Shown: one piece after another, positions 1-5,509 of the stretch
Layout: every line of letters starts with the position of its first letter
Numbering within the stretch: the first letter of the stretch is position 1
NCBI GenBank assembly: GCA_021803885.1
Contig: JAJZKY010000346.1
Span: 1-5,774, forward strand
DNA: 5,774 nt
Direction: 5' to 3'
Source of the DNA: Planctomycetota bacterium
Lineage (GTDB): Bacteria > Planctomycetota > Phycisphaerae > WQYP01 > JAJZKY01
Translations under genes and position numbers: made by a program
The notes under the pieces: model-generated
Databases searched by the model: none
Seen by the model: the letters and a program-made list of their open reading frames with translations, nothing else
What the model was told of the DNA's origin: nothing

Positions 1-1737
1 CGACTTCGTACTGGTGGAGGCCAATGCCAGCGCGGGCAAAAATATTAAACCGCTGATGAGCGCAATCGTACCGGCGAGAATGACGGCGAACAGAGGAGTG
101 TGCGTTGGAAATGTTCCCACACTGGGCGGTGATGGCTTACGGTTTGCCATGGCACCGGCCAACGCAAGGGTAGCAACAATCGACCAGAATCGGCCCGCCA
201 GCATCATCACACCACCGAGAATGTTGTAAAAGTTGGTGTCGCCATTGAGGCCCGCAAAAGCGCTGCCGTTATTGTTCGACATGCTGGTCATGGCATATAG
301 AATTTCTGAAAATCCGTGCGAACCGGGATTGGCCACGCTGGCTATGGCCGATGGCGTCACCGAAGCAATGGCTGTTCCGATAAGTACCAAAGCGGGCGGA
401 ATCAGAATCGCTAAAGAAACCATTTTAATTTCAAACGCACCGAGTTTTTTCCCAAGGTATTCGGGCGTGCGACCAACCATCAGTCCGCACAAAAACACCG
501 CCACCATCGACGTAATCAGCATGCCGGTAAGCCCCACTCCGACGCCACCGAATATCACCTCGCCGGTCTTCATAAGCCACATTGGAATTAACCCGCCGAA
601 GGGCGTATAAGAATCAAGCATGGAATTGACGGCACCGGTGGAGGTACCTGTTGCCACGCATGTCCAGATGGCCGAATTCGCCGGGCCAAAGCGAACCTCT
701 TTGCCCTCCATATTGCCGCCGGGTGCCAGCCCTGTATGGTGCTGATTGACGATGCCCGGCAATATTGGATTGGGCTGCTGCTCAAAGGTGATACATAGCG
801 TGGCGCACAGCGCAAAGATTACCGCCATCGTCACCAAGATCACGCGCCCTTGCCGCTTATCGCCAATCATCCGGCTGAATGTAAAACAGGAGGCGGCGGG
901 AATCAGCAGCATCGCCAGCATTTCAACAAAATCGGTCAGGCCGTTCGGGTTCTCAAATGGATGGGCGGAATTCGCATTAAAAAAGCCACCCCCATTGGTT
1001 CCGATCTGCTTTATTGCCTCCTGTGAGGCGACCGGTCCCATGGCGATGTTTTGGATGCTGGCCTTTGATGCCTTCGCTTGGGCGGTCATCGTCGTATTTG
1101 ATAATGTATGAACTTGCCTTGTGGCATGGAAGGTTTGCACCACCCCCTGAGACGCCAGCACAAGCGATGTGATAATCGCCAGGGGCAGCAGGATATAGAG
1201 TGTTGACCGAACCAGATCAACCCAAAAGCTTCCTAGCTTTCCAGTGCCCTTTGAGGCCAGACCCCGCAGGAATGCCGCCATGACCGCTATGCCCGTTGCT
1301 GCCGATAAAAAATTTTGTACCGTCATACCAAGCATCTGCGTCAGCAGGCTCATGGTGGTTTCGCCGGCATAATTTTGCCAGTTGGTATTGGTGACAAAAC
1401 TCGCGGCCGTATTAAATGCCAAAGCCGCCGGCACATGGCTTTGATGGGCCGGGTTTAATGGCAAATGCTGTTGCAGCAGTTGCAGCAAATACAAAAATAT
1501 AAAACCCACGAGATTAAACAGCAGGCAGGCGACAGCGTACTGTATCCAGTTCTGCTGGTCGTCGCACCGCACTCCCGCCATGCGGTAGATAGTGGCTTCC
1601 ACCGGCTGGCCTATGCGCCCGATCAAAGGCAGGCGACCCTTTGTAAAAACCCGCGCTATGTATTCGCCCAAAGGCTTGGCCAGTACCAGCACCGCCGCCA
1701 ATAGAAAGGCAAGCTGCATCCATCCATCGTACAACAT
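1..1737 (-). CDS. kdpA: Potassium-transporting ATPase subunit A, KdpA (C-terminus cut by window edge)
   Basis: This is the K+-binding and translocating subunit of the KdpFABC P-type ATPase, an inner-membrane pump for high-affinity K+ uptake. Translation from ATG at 1737 is open for 579 codons to the left edge. E. coli KdpA is 557 aa (from memory), so little should be missing. The four pore-loop signatures are visible: TNTNWQNY (about residues 116-123), GTNGGGFFNANSAHPFENP (246-264), TSTGAVNSMLDSYTPFGG (365-382) and SNNNGSAFAGL (487-497). Also seen are the GRTPEYLGKK segment (422-431) and the late PTHTPLF and FLPALAL segments. The usual ending after FLPALAL is GP-hydrophobic; here ASTSTKS follows, so the extreme C-terminus differs from what I expect and its stop lies outside. 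The start codon shares its A with the kdpF stop (TAATG), which indicates translational coupling. kdpB should follow to the left. Identity is certain. Confidence 0.97.
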   Translation of the reverse strand, partial: MLYDGWMQLAFLLAAVLVLAKPLGEYIARVFTKGRLPLIGRIGQPVEATIYRMAGVRCDDQQNWIQYAVACLLFNLVGFIFLYLLQLLQQHLPLNPAHQSHVPAALAFNTAASFVTNTNWQNYAGETTMSLLTQMLGMTVQNFLSAATGIAVMAAFLRGLASKGTGKLGSFWVDLVRSTLYILLPLAIITSLVLASQGVVQTFHATRQVHTLSNTTMTAQAKASKASIQNIAMGPVASQEAIKQIGTNGGGFFNANSAHPFENPNGLTDFVEMLAMLLIPAASCFTFSRMIGDKRQGRVILVTMAVIFALCATLCITFEQQPNPILPGIVNQHHTGLAPGGNMEGKEVRFGPANSAIWTCVATGTSTGAVNSMLDSYTPFGGLIPMWLMKTGEVIFGGVGVGLTGMLITSMVAVFLCGLMVGRTPEYLGKKLGAFEIKMVSLAILIPPALVLIGTAIASVTPSAIASVANPGSHGFSEILYAMTSMSNNNGSAFAGLNGDTNFYNILGGVMMLAGRFWSIVATLALAGAMANRKPSPPSVGTFPTHTPLFAVILAGTIALISGLIFLPALALASTSTKS

Positions 1738-1826
1738 TAAAACTTCTCCGACCAAAGCATCGCGACCGTCAGGTAAATCAATAAGCCGACGGTAATCACC
1801 AACAACACCCAGTCCCAAAAATTCAT
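1737..1826 (-). CDS. kdpF: KdpF small subunit of the Kdp ATPase (29 aa)
   Basis: This ORF encodes a 29-aa single-span membrane peptide beginning MNFWDWVLLVITVGLL and ending WSEKF. Length, one hydrophobic helix and the terminal E-x-F motif (E. coli KdpF ends AEAF) match KdpF, the peptide that sits between KdpA and KdpB and stabilises the complex. A GAGGA Shine-Dalgarno lies about 7 nt before the ATG. The start overlaps the previous mini-ORF by ATGA, and the stop overlaps the kdpA start by one base. The tight packing and family resemblance make the call secure although the gene is very short. Confidence 0.93.
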   Translation of the reverse strand: MNFWDWVLLVITVGLLIYLTVAMLWSEKF

Positions 1827-1918
1827 CGTTCAATCCTCGCTATCCGATCGCAGAGCCAAACCATGGCCAAGCTGCTGCTGAAGAACAAAAGGCCTAGTAA
1901 AAGCAAAATCCAGATCAT
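1823..1918 (-). CDS. 31-aa membrane mini-ORF heading the kdp operon
   Basis: A 31-codon ORF starts with ATG at 1918 and encodes MIWILLLLGLLFFSSSLAMV followed by WLCDRIARIER. Residues 2-21 form one transmembrane helix, and the tail is basic, so the C-terminus should be cytoplasmic. It is preceded by GGAG eight nt from the ATG and its TGA overlaps the kdpF ATG (ATGA), so it is almost certainly translated and coupled to kdpF. It is not KdpF, which is the next ORF. I have the impression that similar short ORFs ending in a C-[DE]-R motif occur ahead of kdpF/kdpA in other bacteria, but I could not verify that. Function unknown: an extra Kdp subunit, or a leader peptide controlling kdpF translation, are the obvious options. 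Confidence 0.75.
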   Translation of the reverse strand: MIWILLLLGLLFFSSSLAMVWLCDRIARIER

Positions 1919-2064
1919 TCGGCTTTCTCCAACGCCATTGAAAAAGTCGCCAGTCCGCCACCACCTTTATGGTTGGTGTACTTAATTTCTATCCGGTGGC
2001 GTATAAAAAAGGTGTAAAGATGAGAGTGTTTGCCGAATTAATTCCCGGTGTGGCGTTTTTTGTC
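1919..2064 (-). promoter_or_regulatory. Upstream region and 5' leader of the kdp operon
   Basis: This 146-bp gap lies between the metalloregulator stop and the first kdp mini-ORF, both on the minus strand. It holds the TTTAYAC direct repeat (2001-2018), a perfect 10-bp palindrome GAATTAATTC (2035-2044) and the GGAG ribosome site near 1929. I see no convincing -35/-10 pair and no U-tract terminator for the regulator, so read-through from the regulator into kdp cannot be excluded. A regulated promoter with a weak core would fit an activator-dependent operon. Confidence 0.45.
2001..2018 (-). promoter_or_regulatory. Putative KdpE-type operator upstream of the kdp operon
   Basis: On the minus strand the sequence reads TTTACAC-CTTT-TTTATAC, two direct TTTAYAC half-sites with an 11-bp period, about one helical turn. 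The KdpE site of the E. coli kdp promoter, as I recall it, has the same two half-sites with the same period in the opposite order (TTTATAC-TTTT-TTTACAC). It lies 83 bp upstream of the first kdp mini-ORF, in the only sizeable gap before the operon. The operator is inferred; kdpDE are not in the window. Confidence 0.5.
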
Positions 2065-2805
2065 TTACCGGCGGCGAGCCCTTATAGTATTTTTGTCAGG
2101 CTTTTCAGGCAATAGCGATGAAACCTCAAACTTGGCTGCTACCGACAGCGCGATGCTTATCGGTGGGTGGCCCTCAGGATGCAGTTGCATAGCCTCGGAA
2201 TTAACATTGATTTCTTTTACGGTGATGTTTGCTCGTGGCACCAGCCCGCTTTGGCTCGCAAATTTAAGAAATTCGCGGCTCTGATCCAATATTCTTAAAA
2301 TGGTTGCCTTGCATCCGCCGCCCATCTCCGCCAAGTTCAGGGTGTTTTGTACGACCAATGTGCCACCTTTGGATGGAATCGGATCCCCATGCGGATCGAC
2401 CAGCGGCTGGCCCAGCAGGCGGTCTATGGCATTTAATACGGATTCCGATATGGCGTGTTCCAACTCTTCCGCCTCTTCGTGGGCGTGTCCCCAATCGATG
2501 CCAAGTATCTCCACCAGAAAAAGCTCAACCAGACGATGACGTCGTAGCACATGTAATGCCAGTTTCTCACCGGACTTGGTAAGCTGCACGCCAGCTCGGG
2601 GCGCATAGCGGGCCAAACCAGCATCTGCCATCGCCTTGACCATAGTCGTTGTGGTTCCAGCCGTGACGCCCACAGTCCCAGCCAGATTACCCATCGACAC
2701 CCACGGCTTGGGCCGCCTTCCCTTACCCGATGTTGCCTTGCATGCACTGGCATGTTCCAGCAGCCACAACTGCTTGAGATAATTTTCAATGGTGCGACTG
2801 GCCAT
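2065..2805 (-). CDS. DtxR/MntR-family metal-dependent transcriptional regulator with FeoA-like C-terminal domain
   Basis: This is a 246-aa metalloregulator. An N-terminal winged helix-turn-helix (about residues 1-75, VSMGNLAGTVGVTAGTTTTM as core) is followed by the dimerisation/metal domain. Ligand positions of the family are recognisable: H90 and E94 in RRHRLVELFL, H109 in AHEEA, then E113, E116 and H117 in EAEELEH. Glutamate at 113, where DtxR has Cys102, is the MntR-type residue and suggests Mn2+ or a similar ion. N8 replaces the Asp8 of Bacillus MntR (Met10 in DtxR), and K11 replaces Glu11. The DPHGDPIPSKGG turn leads into a C-terminal FeoA/SH3-like domain (about 145-230). I choose ATG at 2805 because GGAG lies six nt before it; a TTG at 2817 would start inside that ribosome site. 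It is divergent from the Nramp gene, which it probably represses together with itself. Confidence 0.9.
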   Translation of the reverse strand: MASRTIENYLKQLWLLEHASACKATSGKGRRPKPWVSMGNLAGTVGVTAGTTTTMVKAMADAGLARYAPRAGVQLTKSGEKLALHVLRRHRLVELFLVEILGIDWGHAHEEAEELEHAISESVLNAIDRLLGQPLVDPHGDPIPSKGGTLVVQNTLNLAEMGGGCKATILRILDQSREFLKFASQSGLVPRANITVKEINVNSEAMQLHPEGHPPISIALSVAAKFEVSSLLPEKPDKNTIRARRR

Positions 2806-2847
2806 CACATTCTCCAATCACAAGACCTTAATCGGCCTGAAATGGCA

Positions 2848-2876
2848 AGCATAACTTAAACGTTTGATCAATCAAA
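2848..2876 (-). promoter_or_regulatory. Probable sigma70 promoter of the metalloregulator gene
   Basis: On the minus strand, TTTGAT (2876-2871) and TATGCT (2853-2848) are separated by exactly 17 nt and give a leader of about 35 nt before the ATG at 2805. The -35 hexamer is one arm of the TTTGAT-CA-ATCAAA palindrome, so autoregulation is likely. Confidence 0.5.
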
Positions 2877-2920
2877 GTGTAAAGAATGATAATTCAAACA
2901 AATTTGACTTTGCCGTCAAA
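2863..2920. promoter_or_regulatory. Cluster of TTTGA/TCAAA half-sites, candidate metalloregulator operators
   Basis: Five copies of one pentamer or its complement fall within 58 bp: TTTGA 2863, TCAAA 2872, TCAAA 2894, TTTGA 2903 and TCAAA 2916. They form three dyads: TTTGAT-CA-ATCAAA (2863-2876), TCAAA-CAAA-TTTGA (2894-2907) and TTTGAC-N6-GTCAAA (2903-2920). The first overlaps the regulator's -35 and the last overlaps the transporter's -35 and spacer. The positions fit repression of both divergent genes. The motif does not match the DtxR or MntR operator consensus sequences I know. Confidence 0.5.
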
Positions 2921-2931
2921 ATGTCTATCCT
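2904..2931 (+). promoter_or_regulatory. Probable sigma70 promoter of the Nramp transporter gene
   Basis: TTGACT (2904-2909) and TATCCT (2926-2931) are spaced by 16 nt. Transcription would begin near 2938 and leave a leader of about 200 nt before the GTG at 3136. The TTTGAC-N6-GTCAAA dyad lies across the -35 and spacer, an ideal repressor position. Confidence 0.6.
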
Positions 2932-2937
2932 CAAGGA

Positions 2938-3135
2938 GTCATGGCGGCGGGTAATCCACCGTCGTTAACACGGCCGTTTCGGGGGTTATGGCGTTTGACA
3001 ATGAAGATGTTTATGTGGCATGTGGTACGGGTCTGAAAGTGATGAATCGTGATGACCACCTTTCATCAGTGCCGACGGAGTCGGCCCGCGGGGTGAACAC
3101 GGACGCCGACGGCCTGCTGGCCGAAGATATCTCGC
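2938..3135 (+). other. Long transporter leader: structured RNA and/or out-of-frame N-terminal coding sequence
   Basis: About 200 nt separate the predicted transcription start from the annotated transporter start. Stem-loops are visible: CGGCGG/CCACCG around 2945-2960 with one mismatch, an imperfect stem CTGAAAGTG...CACCTTTCATCAG around 3032-3069, and a perfect 6-bp stem GCCGAC-GGA-GTCGGC (3071-3085) whose loop exposes GGAG. Frame 0 is open from 2955 to 3263 (ATG at 2988). Its later part, DADGLLAEDISRAKDRL with mostly G/C third positions, looks protein-coding and would join the transporter if one G were missing from the G8 tract at 3196. I do not recognise a known riboswitch; the motifs I know for yybP-ykoY and the M-box are not evident. 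Confidence 0.45.
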
Positions 3136-4446
3136 GTGCCAAGGATCGCCTCGCAGTCGCTAAGGCGCGAGGGCAAGGCCCAAAACCTACAAGGTGGGGG
3201 GGGCATAAGACTGCTATGGTTGCTTATTGGCCCCGGGGTGCTGGTATTTCTGGGCGAGAATGATGCGCCCAGCATGCTTTCCTATTCCGCCACCGGTTCA
3301 CAGTTCGGTATCGGTTTTTTCCTCCCATTTATCGTCGTGACATTCCTGGCGGCCTGGGTCGTGCAGGAAATGACATCCCGGCTCGGTGCAGTCACGCATC
3401 GTGGTCATGCGGAAATGATATTCGATCGTTTCGGCCCCTTCTGGGGCTTTTTTTCCATGGCCGATCTGCTTTTAGGAAATTTTCTCACGCTCGTAACCGA
3501 ATTCATCGGCATCCGCGCCGGGCTGGGATATTTTGGTGTGCCGCCGGCAATGGCGGTGGGGGGGGCGATTATATTCATCCTCGCCGTCACCATGACAAGG
3601 CGCTATTGGACGTGGGAACGCATCCTGCTGGGTGTAGCGTTGCTTAATGGGCTTTTCGTTCCGGTGGCACTGATGACTCACCCCCATTGGAAAGCCATTG
3701 GATGGGCCTTCGTAACGTGGCATCCACTCCCGGGTGGTTTTAATAATCAAAATCTGCTGCTTATGCTGGCGGATGTTGGTGCCACCGTCACACCATGGAT
3801 GCTTTTCTTTCAGCAGGGTGCCACCACAGATAAGGGCCTTCAGCCGCGCGATGTGGGATATGGTCGTTGGGATACCACCATCGGCATGGTACTGGCCATG
3901 GTCTTTGGCTTGGCGGTGGTGGTTGCCACAGCACCATTGTTCGCGCATGGCATCAGCGCGGTTAATTATCGCGGTGCACAGTTTGCCCAGGCCCTTGAGC
4001 CATTTGTCGGTCGTATCGGTTCCAGCCTGTTCGCGCTGGGACTGGTGGAAGCTGGTCTGCTGGCGGCCATCAGCATTTCAACCTCTTCCGCGTACGCCTT
4101 TGGAGAGGTACTCAAGCAGGCCCATAGTCTCAATCGCAGCATCCGAGAAGCCCTGCCATTTTATCTTACCTTGCTGGGATCCGCCCTTGCCGCCGGAATT
4201 TTGGTACTCATCCCCAACGCCCCCTTGGAATTTATTGTATTGATTGTCAATGTGATCGCAGTTCTCGCCATGCCGCCGGCGCTGTTATTTCTATTATTGT
4301 TGGTAAACGACAGGGAAGTCATGGGCGAATATGTCAATGGGAAGTGGCTTAACATCGCCGGAATCACCGTTACCGTGCTGCTGGTGCTCTGCGGCATCAG
4401 CTATGGCCTGACGAGCGTGTTTCCGCGTTTACTAAGCGGGATGTGA
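3136..4446 (+). CDS. Nramp-family (SLC11-like) divalent metal ion transporter
   Basis: A 436-aa inner-membrane transporter with about eleven hydrophobic helices, related to the Nramp group carrying D-N-D-A-G in helix 1. Helix 1 reads GPGVLVFLGENDAPSMLSYS (residues 32-51). D43 keeps the metal-ligand Asp of the canonical DPGN, but Asn is Ser. Helix 6 reads ADVGATVTPWMLFFQQ (212-227), with T219 where classical Nramps have the selectivity Met of MPH. QEMTSRLGAVTHRGHAEMI and LLLGNFLTLVTEFIG are also typical. The divergent MntR-like gene suggests Mn2+ uptake, but the altered site leaves Mg2+ or another ion possible. The GTG start has no clear ribosome site and the frame is closed by TGA at 3094. 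The natural N-terminus may be in another frame, broken at a G8 tract (3196-3203). A second G8 lies at 3558-3565. The stop overlaps the next gene. Confidence 0.9.
   Translation: MPRIASQSLRREGKAQNLQGGGGIRLLWLLIGPGVLVFLGENDAPSMLSYSATGSQFGIGFFLPFIVVTFLAAWVVQEMTSRLGAVTHRGHAEMIFDRFGPFWGFFSMADLLLGNFLTLVTEFIGIRAGLGYFGVPPAMAVGGAIIFILAVTMTRRYWTWERILLGVALLNGLFVPVALMTHPHWKAIGWAFVTWHPLPGGFNNQNLLLMLADVGATVTPWMLFFQQGATTDKGLQPRDVGYGRWDTTIGMVLAMVFGLAVVVATAPLFAHGISAVNYRGAQFAQALEPFVGRIGSSLFALGLVEAGLLAAISISTSSAYAFGEVLKQAHSLNRSIREALPFYLTLLGSALAAGILVLIPNAPLEFIVLIVNVIAVLAMPPALLFLLLLVNDREVMGEYVNGKWLNIAGITVTVLLVLCGISYGLTSVFPRLLSGM
3193..3204 (+). repeat. G8 homopolymer at an apparent frame break (GGTGGGGGGGGC)
   Basis: Eight consecutive G (3196-3203) lie near the 5' end of the transporter gene. 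With seven G, the frame open from 2955 would read TRWGG directly into IRLLWLLIGPG of the transporter. The same 12-mer recurs at 3555-3566. Confidence 0.8.
3555..3566 (+). repeat. Second G8 homopolymer inside the transporter gene
   Basis: The 12-mer GGTGGGGGGGGC recurs with G at 3558-3565, encoding A-V-G-G-A at about residues 140-144 in the correct frame. A one-base slip here would truncate the transporter between its helices. Confidence 0.8.
4174..4244 (+). repeat. Internal arm of a 71-bp perfect inverted repeat
   Basis: This segment of the transporter gene (residues 347 to about 370, from LGSALAAGILVLIPNAP) is identical, base for base, to the reverse complement of 5704-5774. Identity ends at 4245, with only three further matching bases (4246-4248). 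Confidence 0.97.
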
Positions 4447-4685
4447 CGAAAATGACTCAACCGACAGACGAAACTCATAAAATCAAAAGTCGCGAACTCG
4501 CCGCCAAACCCGAATTGGTCCGCACTCTGCTGGAAGAAGACCAGCTTGTAGCCTTTAAAAAGCGCAACCGTTTCCCACGTCGCAAACTTTCCTTCGGTTT
4601 GCAAATCCTCCTGTGGTTACTTCGTATTTATGTGGTGGTCATGTTGGGTATCGTCATCTGGCAGGTTGTAAAGGTGCTTAAATAA
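4443..4685 (+). CDS. Small single-helix membrane protein coupled to the Nramp transporter
   Basis: An 80-aa protein of unknown function. Residues 1-50 are polar and highly charged (KSRELAAKPELVRTLLEEDQ, then KKRNRFPRRK). A single hydrophobic helix covers about residues 53-77 (LQILLWLLRIYVVVMLGIVI) and a short basic tail follows. The GTG start overlaps the transporter's TGA (GTGA), so translation is probably coupled; an ATG at 4452 would give 77 aa. Neither start has a strong ribosome site. By the positive-inside rule the charged N-terminal half should be cytoplasmic. Its position as second gene of a transporter operon suggests an accessory or regulatory subunit of the transporter; this is inference from context only. 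Confidence 0.8.
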   Translation: MTKMTQPTDETHKIKSRELAAKPELVRTLLEEDQLVAFKKRNRFPRRKLSFGLQILLWLLRIYVVVMLGIVIWQVVKVLK

Positions 4686-4697
4686 TTCATGCCATGC

Positions 4698-4725
4698 TGC
4701 ATCGCCGGGCATATTCCCGATTGCA
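4698..4725 (+). terminator. Weak stem-loop after the transporter operon
   Basis: TGCATCG-CC-GGG can pair with CCCGATTGCA around the loop CATATT, with bulges. It lies 13 nt after the stop at 4685, where a terminator is expected, but no U-tract follows, so intrinsic termination is doubtful. Confidence 0.25.
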
Positions 4726-4779
4726 GGGGCTTAAAGACCATAAATTCAGACCATGCGGATCAAAACATGGGCGGTACAC

Positions 4780-4807
4780 TTGATAACGCGGTGATAAACC
4801 ATAAACT
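4780..4807 (+). promoter_or_regulatory. Probable sigma70 promoter of tRNA-Lys
   Basis: TTGATA (4780-4785) and TAAACT (4802-4807) are spaced by 16 nt. The mature tRNA begins ten nt after the -10, leaving a leader of only about three nt. Confidence 0.55.
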
Positions 4808-4816
4808 TATGGGCAA

Positions 4817-4889
<73 letters not shown>

Positions 4890-4924
4890 ATATAAAATAC
4901 CAACGCGGCCGATGTATTTACGCG

Positions 4925-4947
4925 CGGACGAAATCAGCCGCCGTCCG
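4925..4947. other. Stem-loop between tRNA-Lys and the DUF4236-TM2 gene
   Basis: A perfect 6-bp stem CGGACG/CGTCCG closes an 11-nt loop. A second hairpin follows, CGCCA (4957-4961) with TGGCG (4969-4973). They lie between the convergent ends of the tRNA and the minus-strand gene and could end either transcript, but neither has a U-tract on either strand. The rest of 4890-5035 shows nothing recognisable. Confidence 0.4.
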
Positions 4948-5035
4948 GTGCCGTGTCGCCATGCGGTGTGGCGGCAAGAGTGAGCAATCTCAAATCGCCG
5001 CCATCCTTCTTGCCGACAGCGTGGCGACATGCTGT

Positions 5036-5509
5036 TCACAACCTTTTAATTCGACCGTCCTGCCCATCATGGAATTCCCCAATGGCAATGAGTATTAAAT
5101 CCAGCATCATCCACGGGAGCGTAATGATAACGCCCATGCCCACCATGGTAAGGCACAGCATGATCAGACCACGAACCGCATGGCCTGCATAAAACTGGTG
5201 AATGCCAAACAACCCCAATAGCAAACACAGGCAAAATGTAAACAGGCGGCTCTTATCTGAGATGCCGTTTGACGGCGCGGTTTGACCATTGCTGAATTGC
5301 GGTGCAGAGTGAACGCCGGAATGCCAGCCATGATGCGAGGTGTAATAAACGCCCGTGCCCGGCAGCCCCACGGTCCGCCGTACACCGGTTCGCCCAACGG
5401 TAACGTGCGCCCCACGGAAGCCAGCCGATACACTCGCCCCGTGCTTGGAAAGGTTCAAGGTTAACCCTGGCGCTACCCTCACACGCCGAAAGAATCGAAC
5501 ATAACCCAA
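5036..5509 (-). CDS. DUF4236-TM2 domain membrane protein
   Basis: A 157-aa two-domain protein. Residues 1 to about 60 (from MGYVRFFRRVRVAPGLTLNL, with the later GRTGVRRTVGLPGTGVYYTS) are a DUF4236 domain, a short basic glycine-rich module of unknown function that normally opens a protein in this way. A linker of about 25 residues rich in His, Ser and Gly leads to a TM2 domain (about 86-150). Its hallmarks are SDKSRLF, LLGLFGIHQFYAG, a second hydrophobic helix, then PWMMLDLILI and EFHDGQDGR, forming a two-helix hairpin in the membrane. The start is TTG at 5509: it has GAGGG five nt upstream and begins exactly where DUF4236 domains begin. The start codon and first codons overlap a candidate upstream ORF. 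Function unknown. Confidence 0.87.
   Translation of the reverse strand: MGYVRFFRRVRVAPGLTLNLSKHGASVSAGFRGAHVTVGRTGVRRTVGLPGTGVYYTSHHGWHSGVHSAPQFSNGQTAPSNGISDKSRLFTFCLCLLLGLFGIHQFYAGHAVRGLIMLCLTMVGMGVIITLPWMMLDLILIAIGEFHDGQDGRIKRL

Noticed and set aside
14..610. Plus-strand ORFs antisense to kdpA
   Set aside because: kdpA on the minus strand is continuous and carries all pore-loop signatures here.
2300..2582. Plus-strand ORFs antisense to the metalloregulator
   Set aside because: They are shadows of the regulator's conserved metal-binding domain, with no ribosome sites.
2941..3036. 31-codon ORF from ATG 2941 (MAAGNPPSLTRPFRGL...) as an upstream peptide
   Set aside because: The AGGAG before it is only two nt from the ATG, too close to work, and the composition is not convincing.
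2938..3135. yybP-ykoY (Mn2+) riboswitch or Mg2+ M-box ahead of the transporter
   Set aside because: The conserved motifs I know for these elements are not visible, so only a generic structured leader is reported.
3096..3263. Plus-strand frame-0 ORF 2988-3263 as a separate 91-aa gene
   Set aside because: Its tail after the G8 tract overlaps the transporter's first helix out of frame; the upstream part is better explained as the transporter's own N-terminus or leader.
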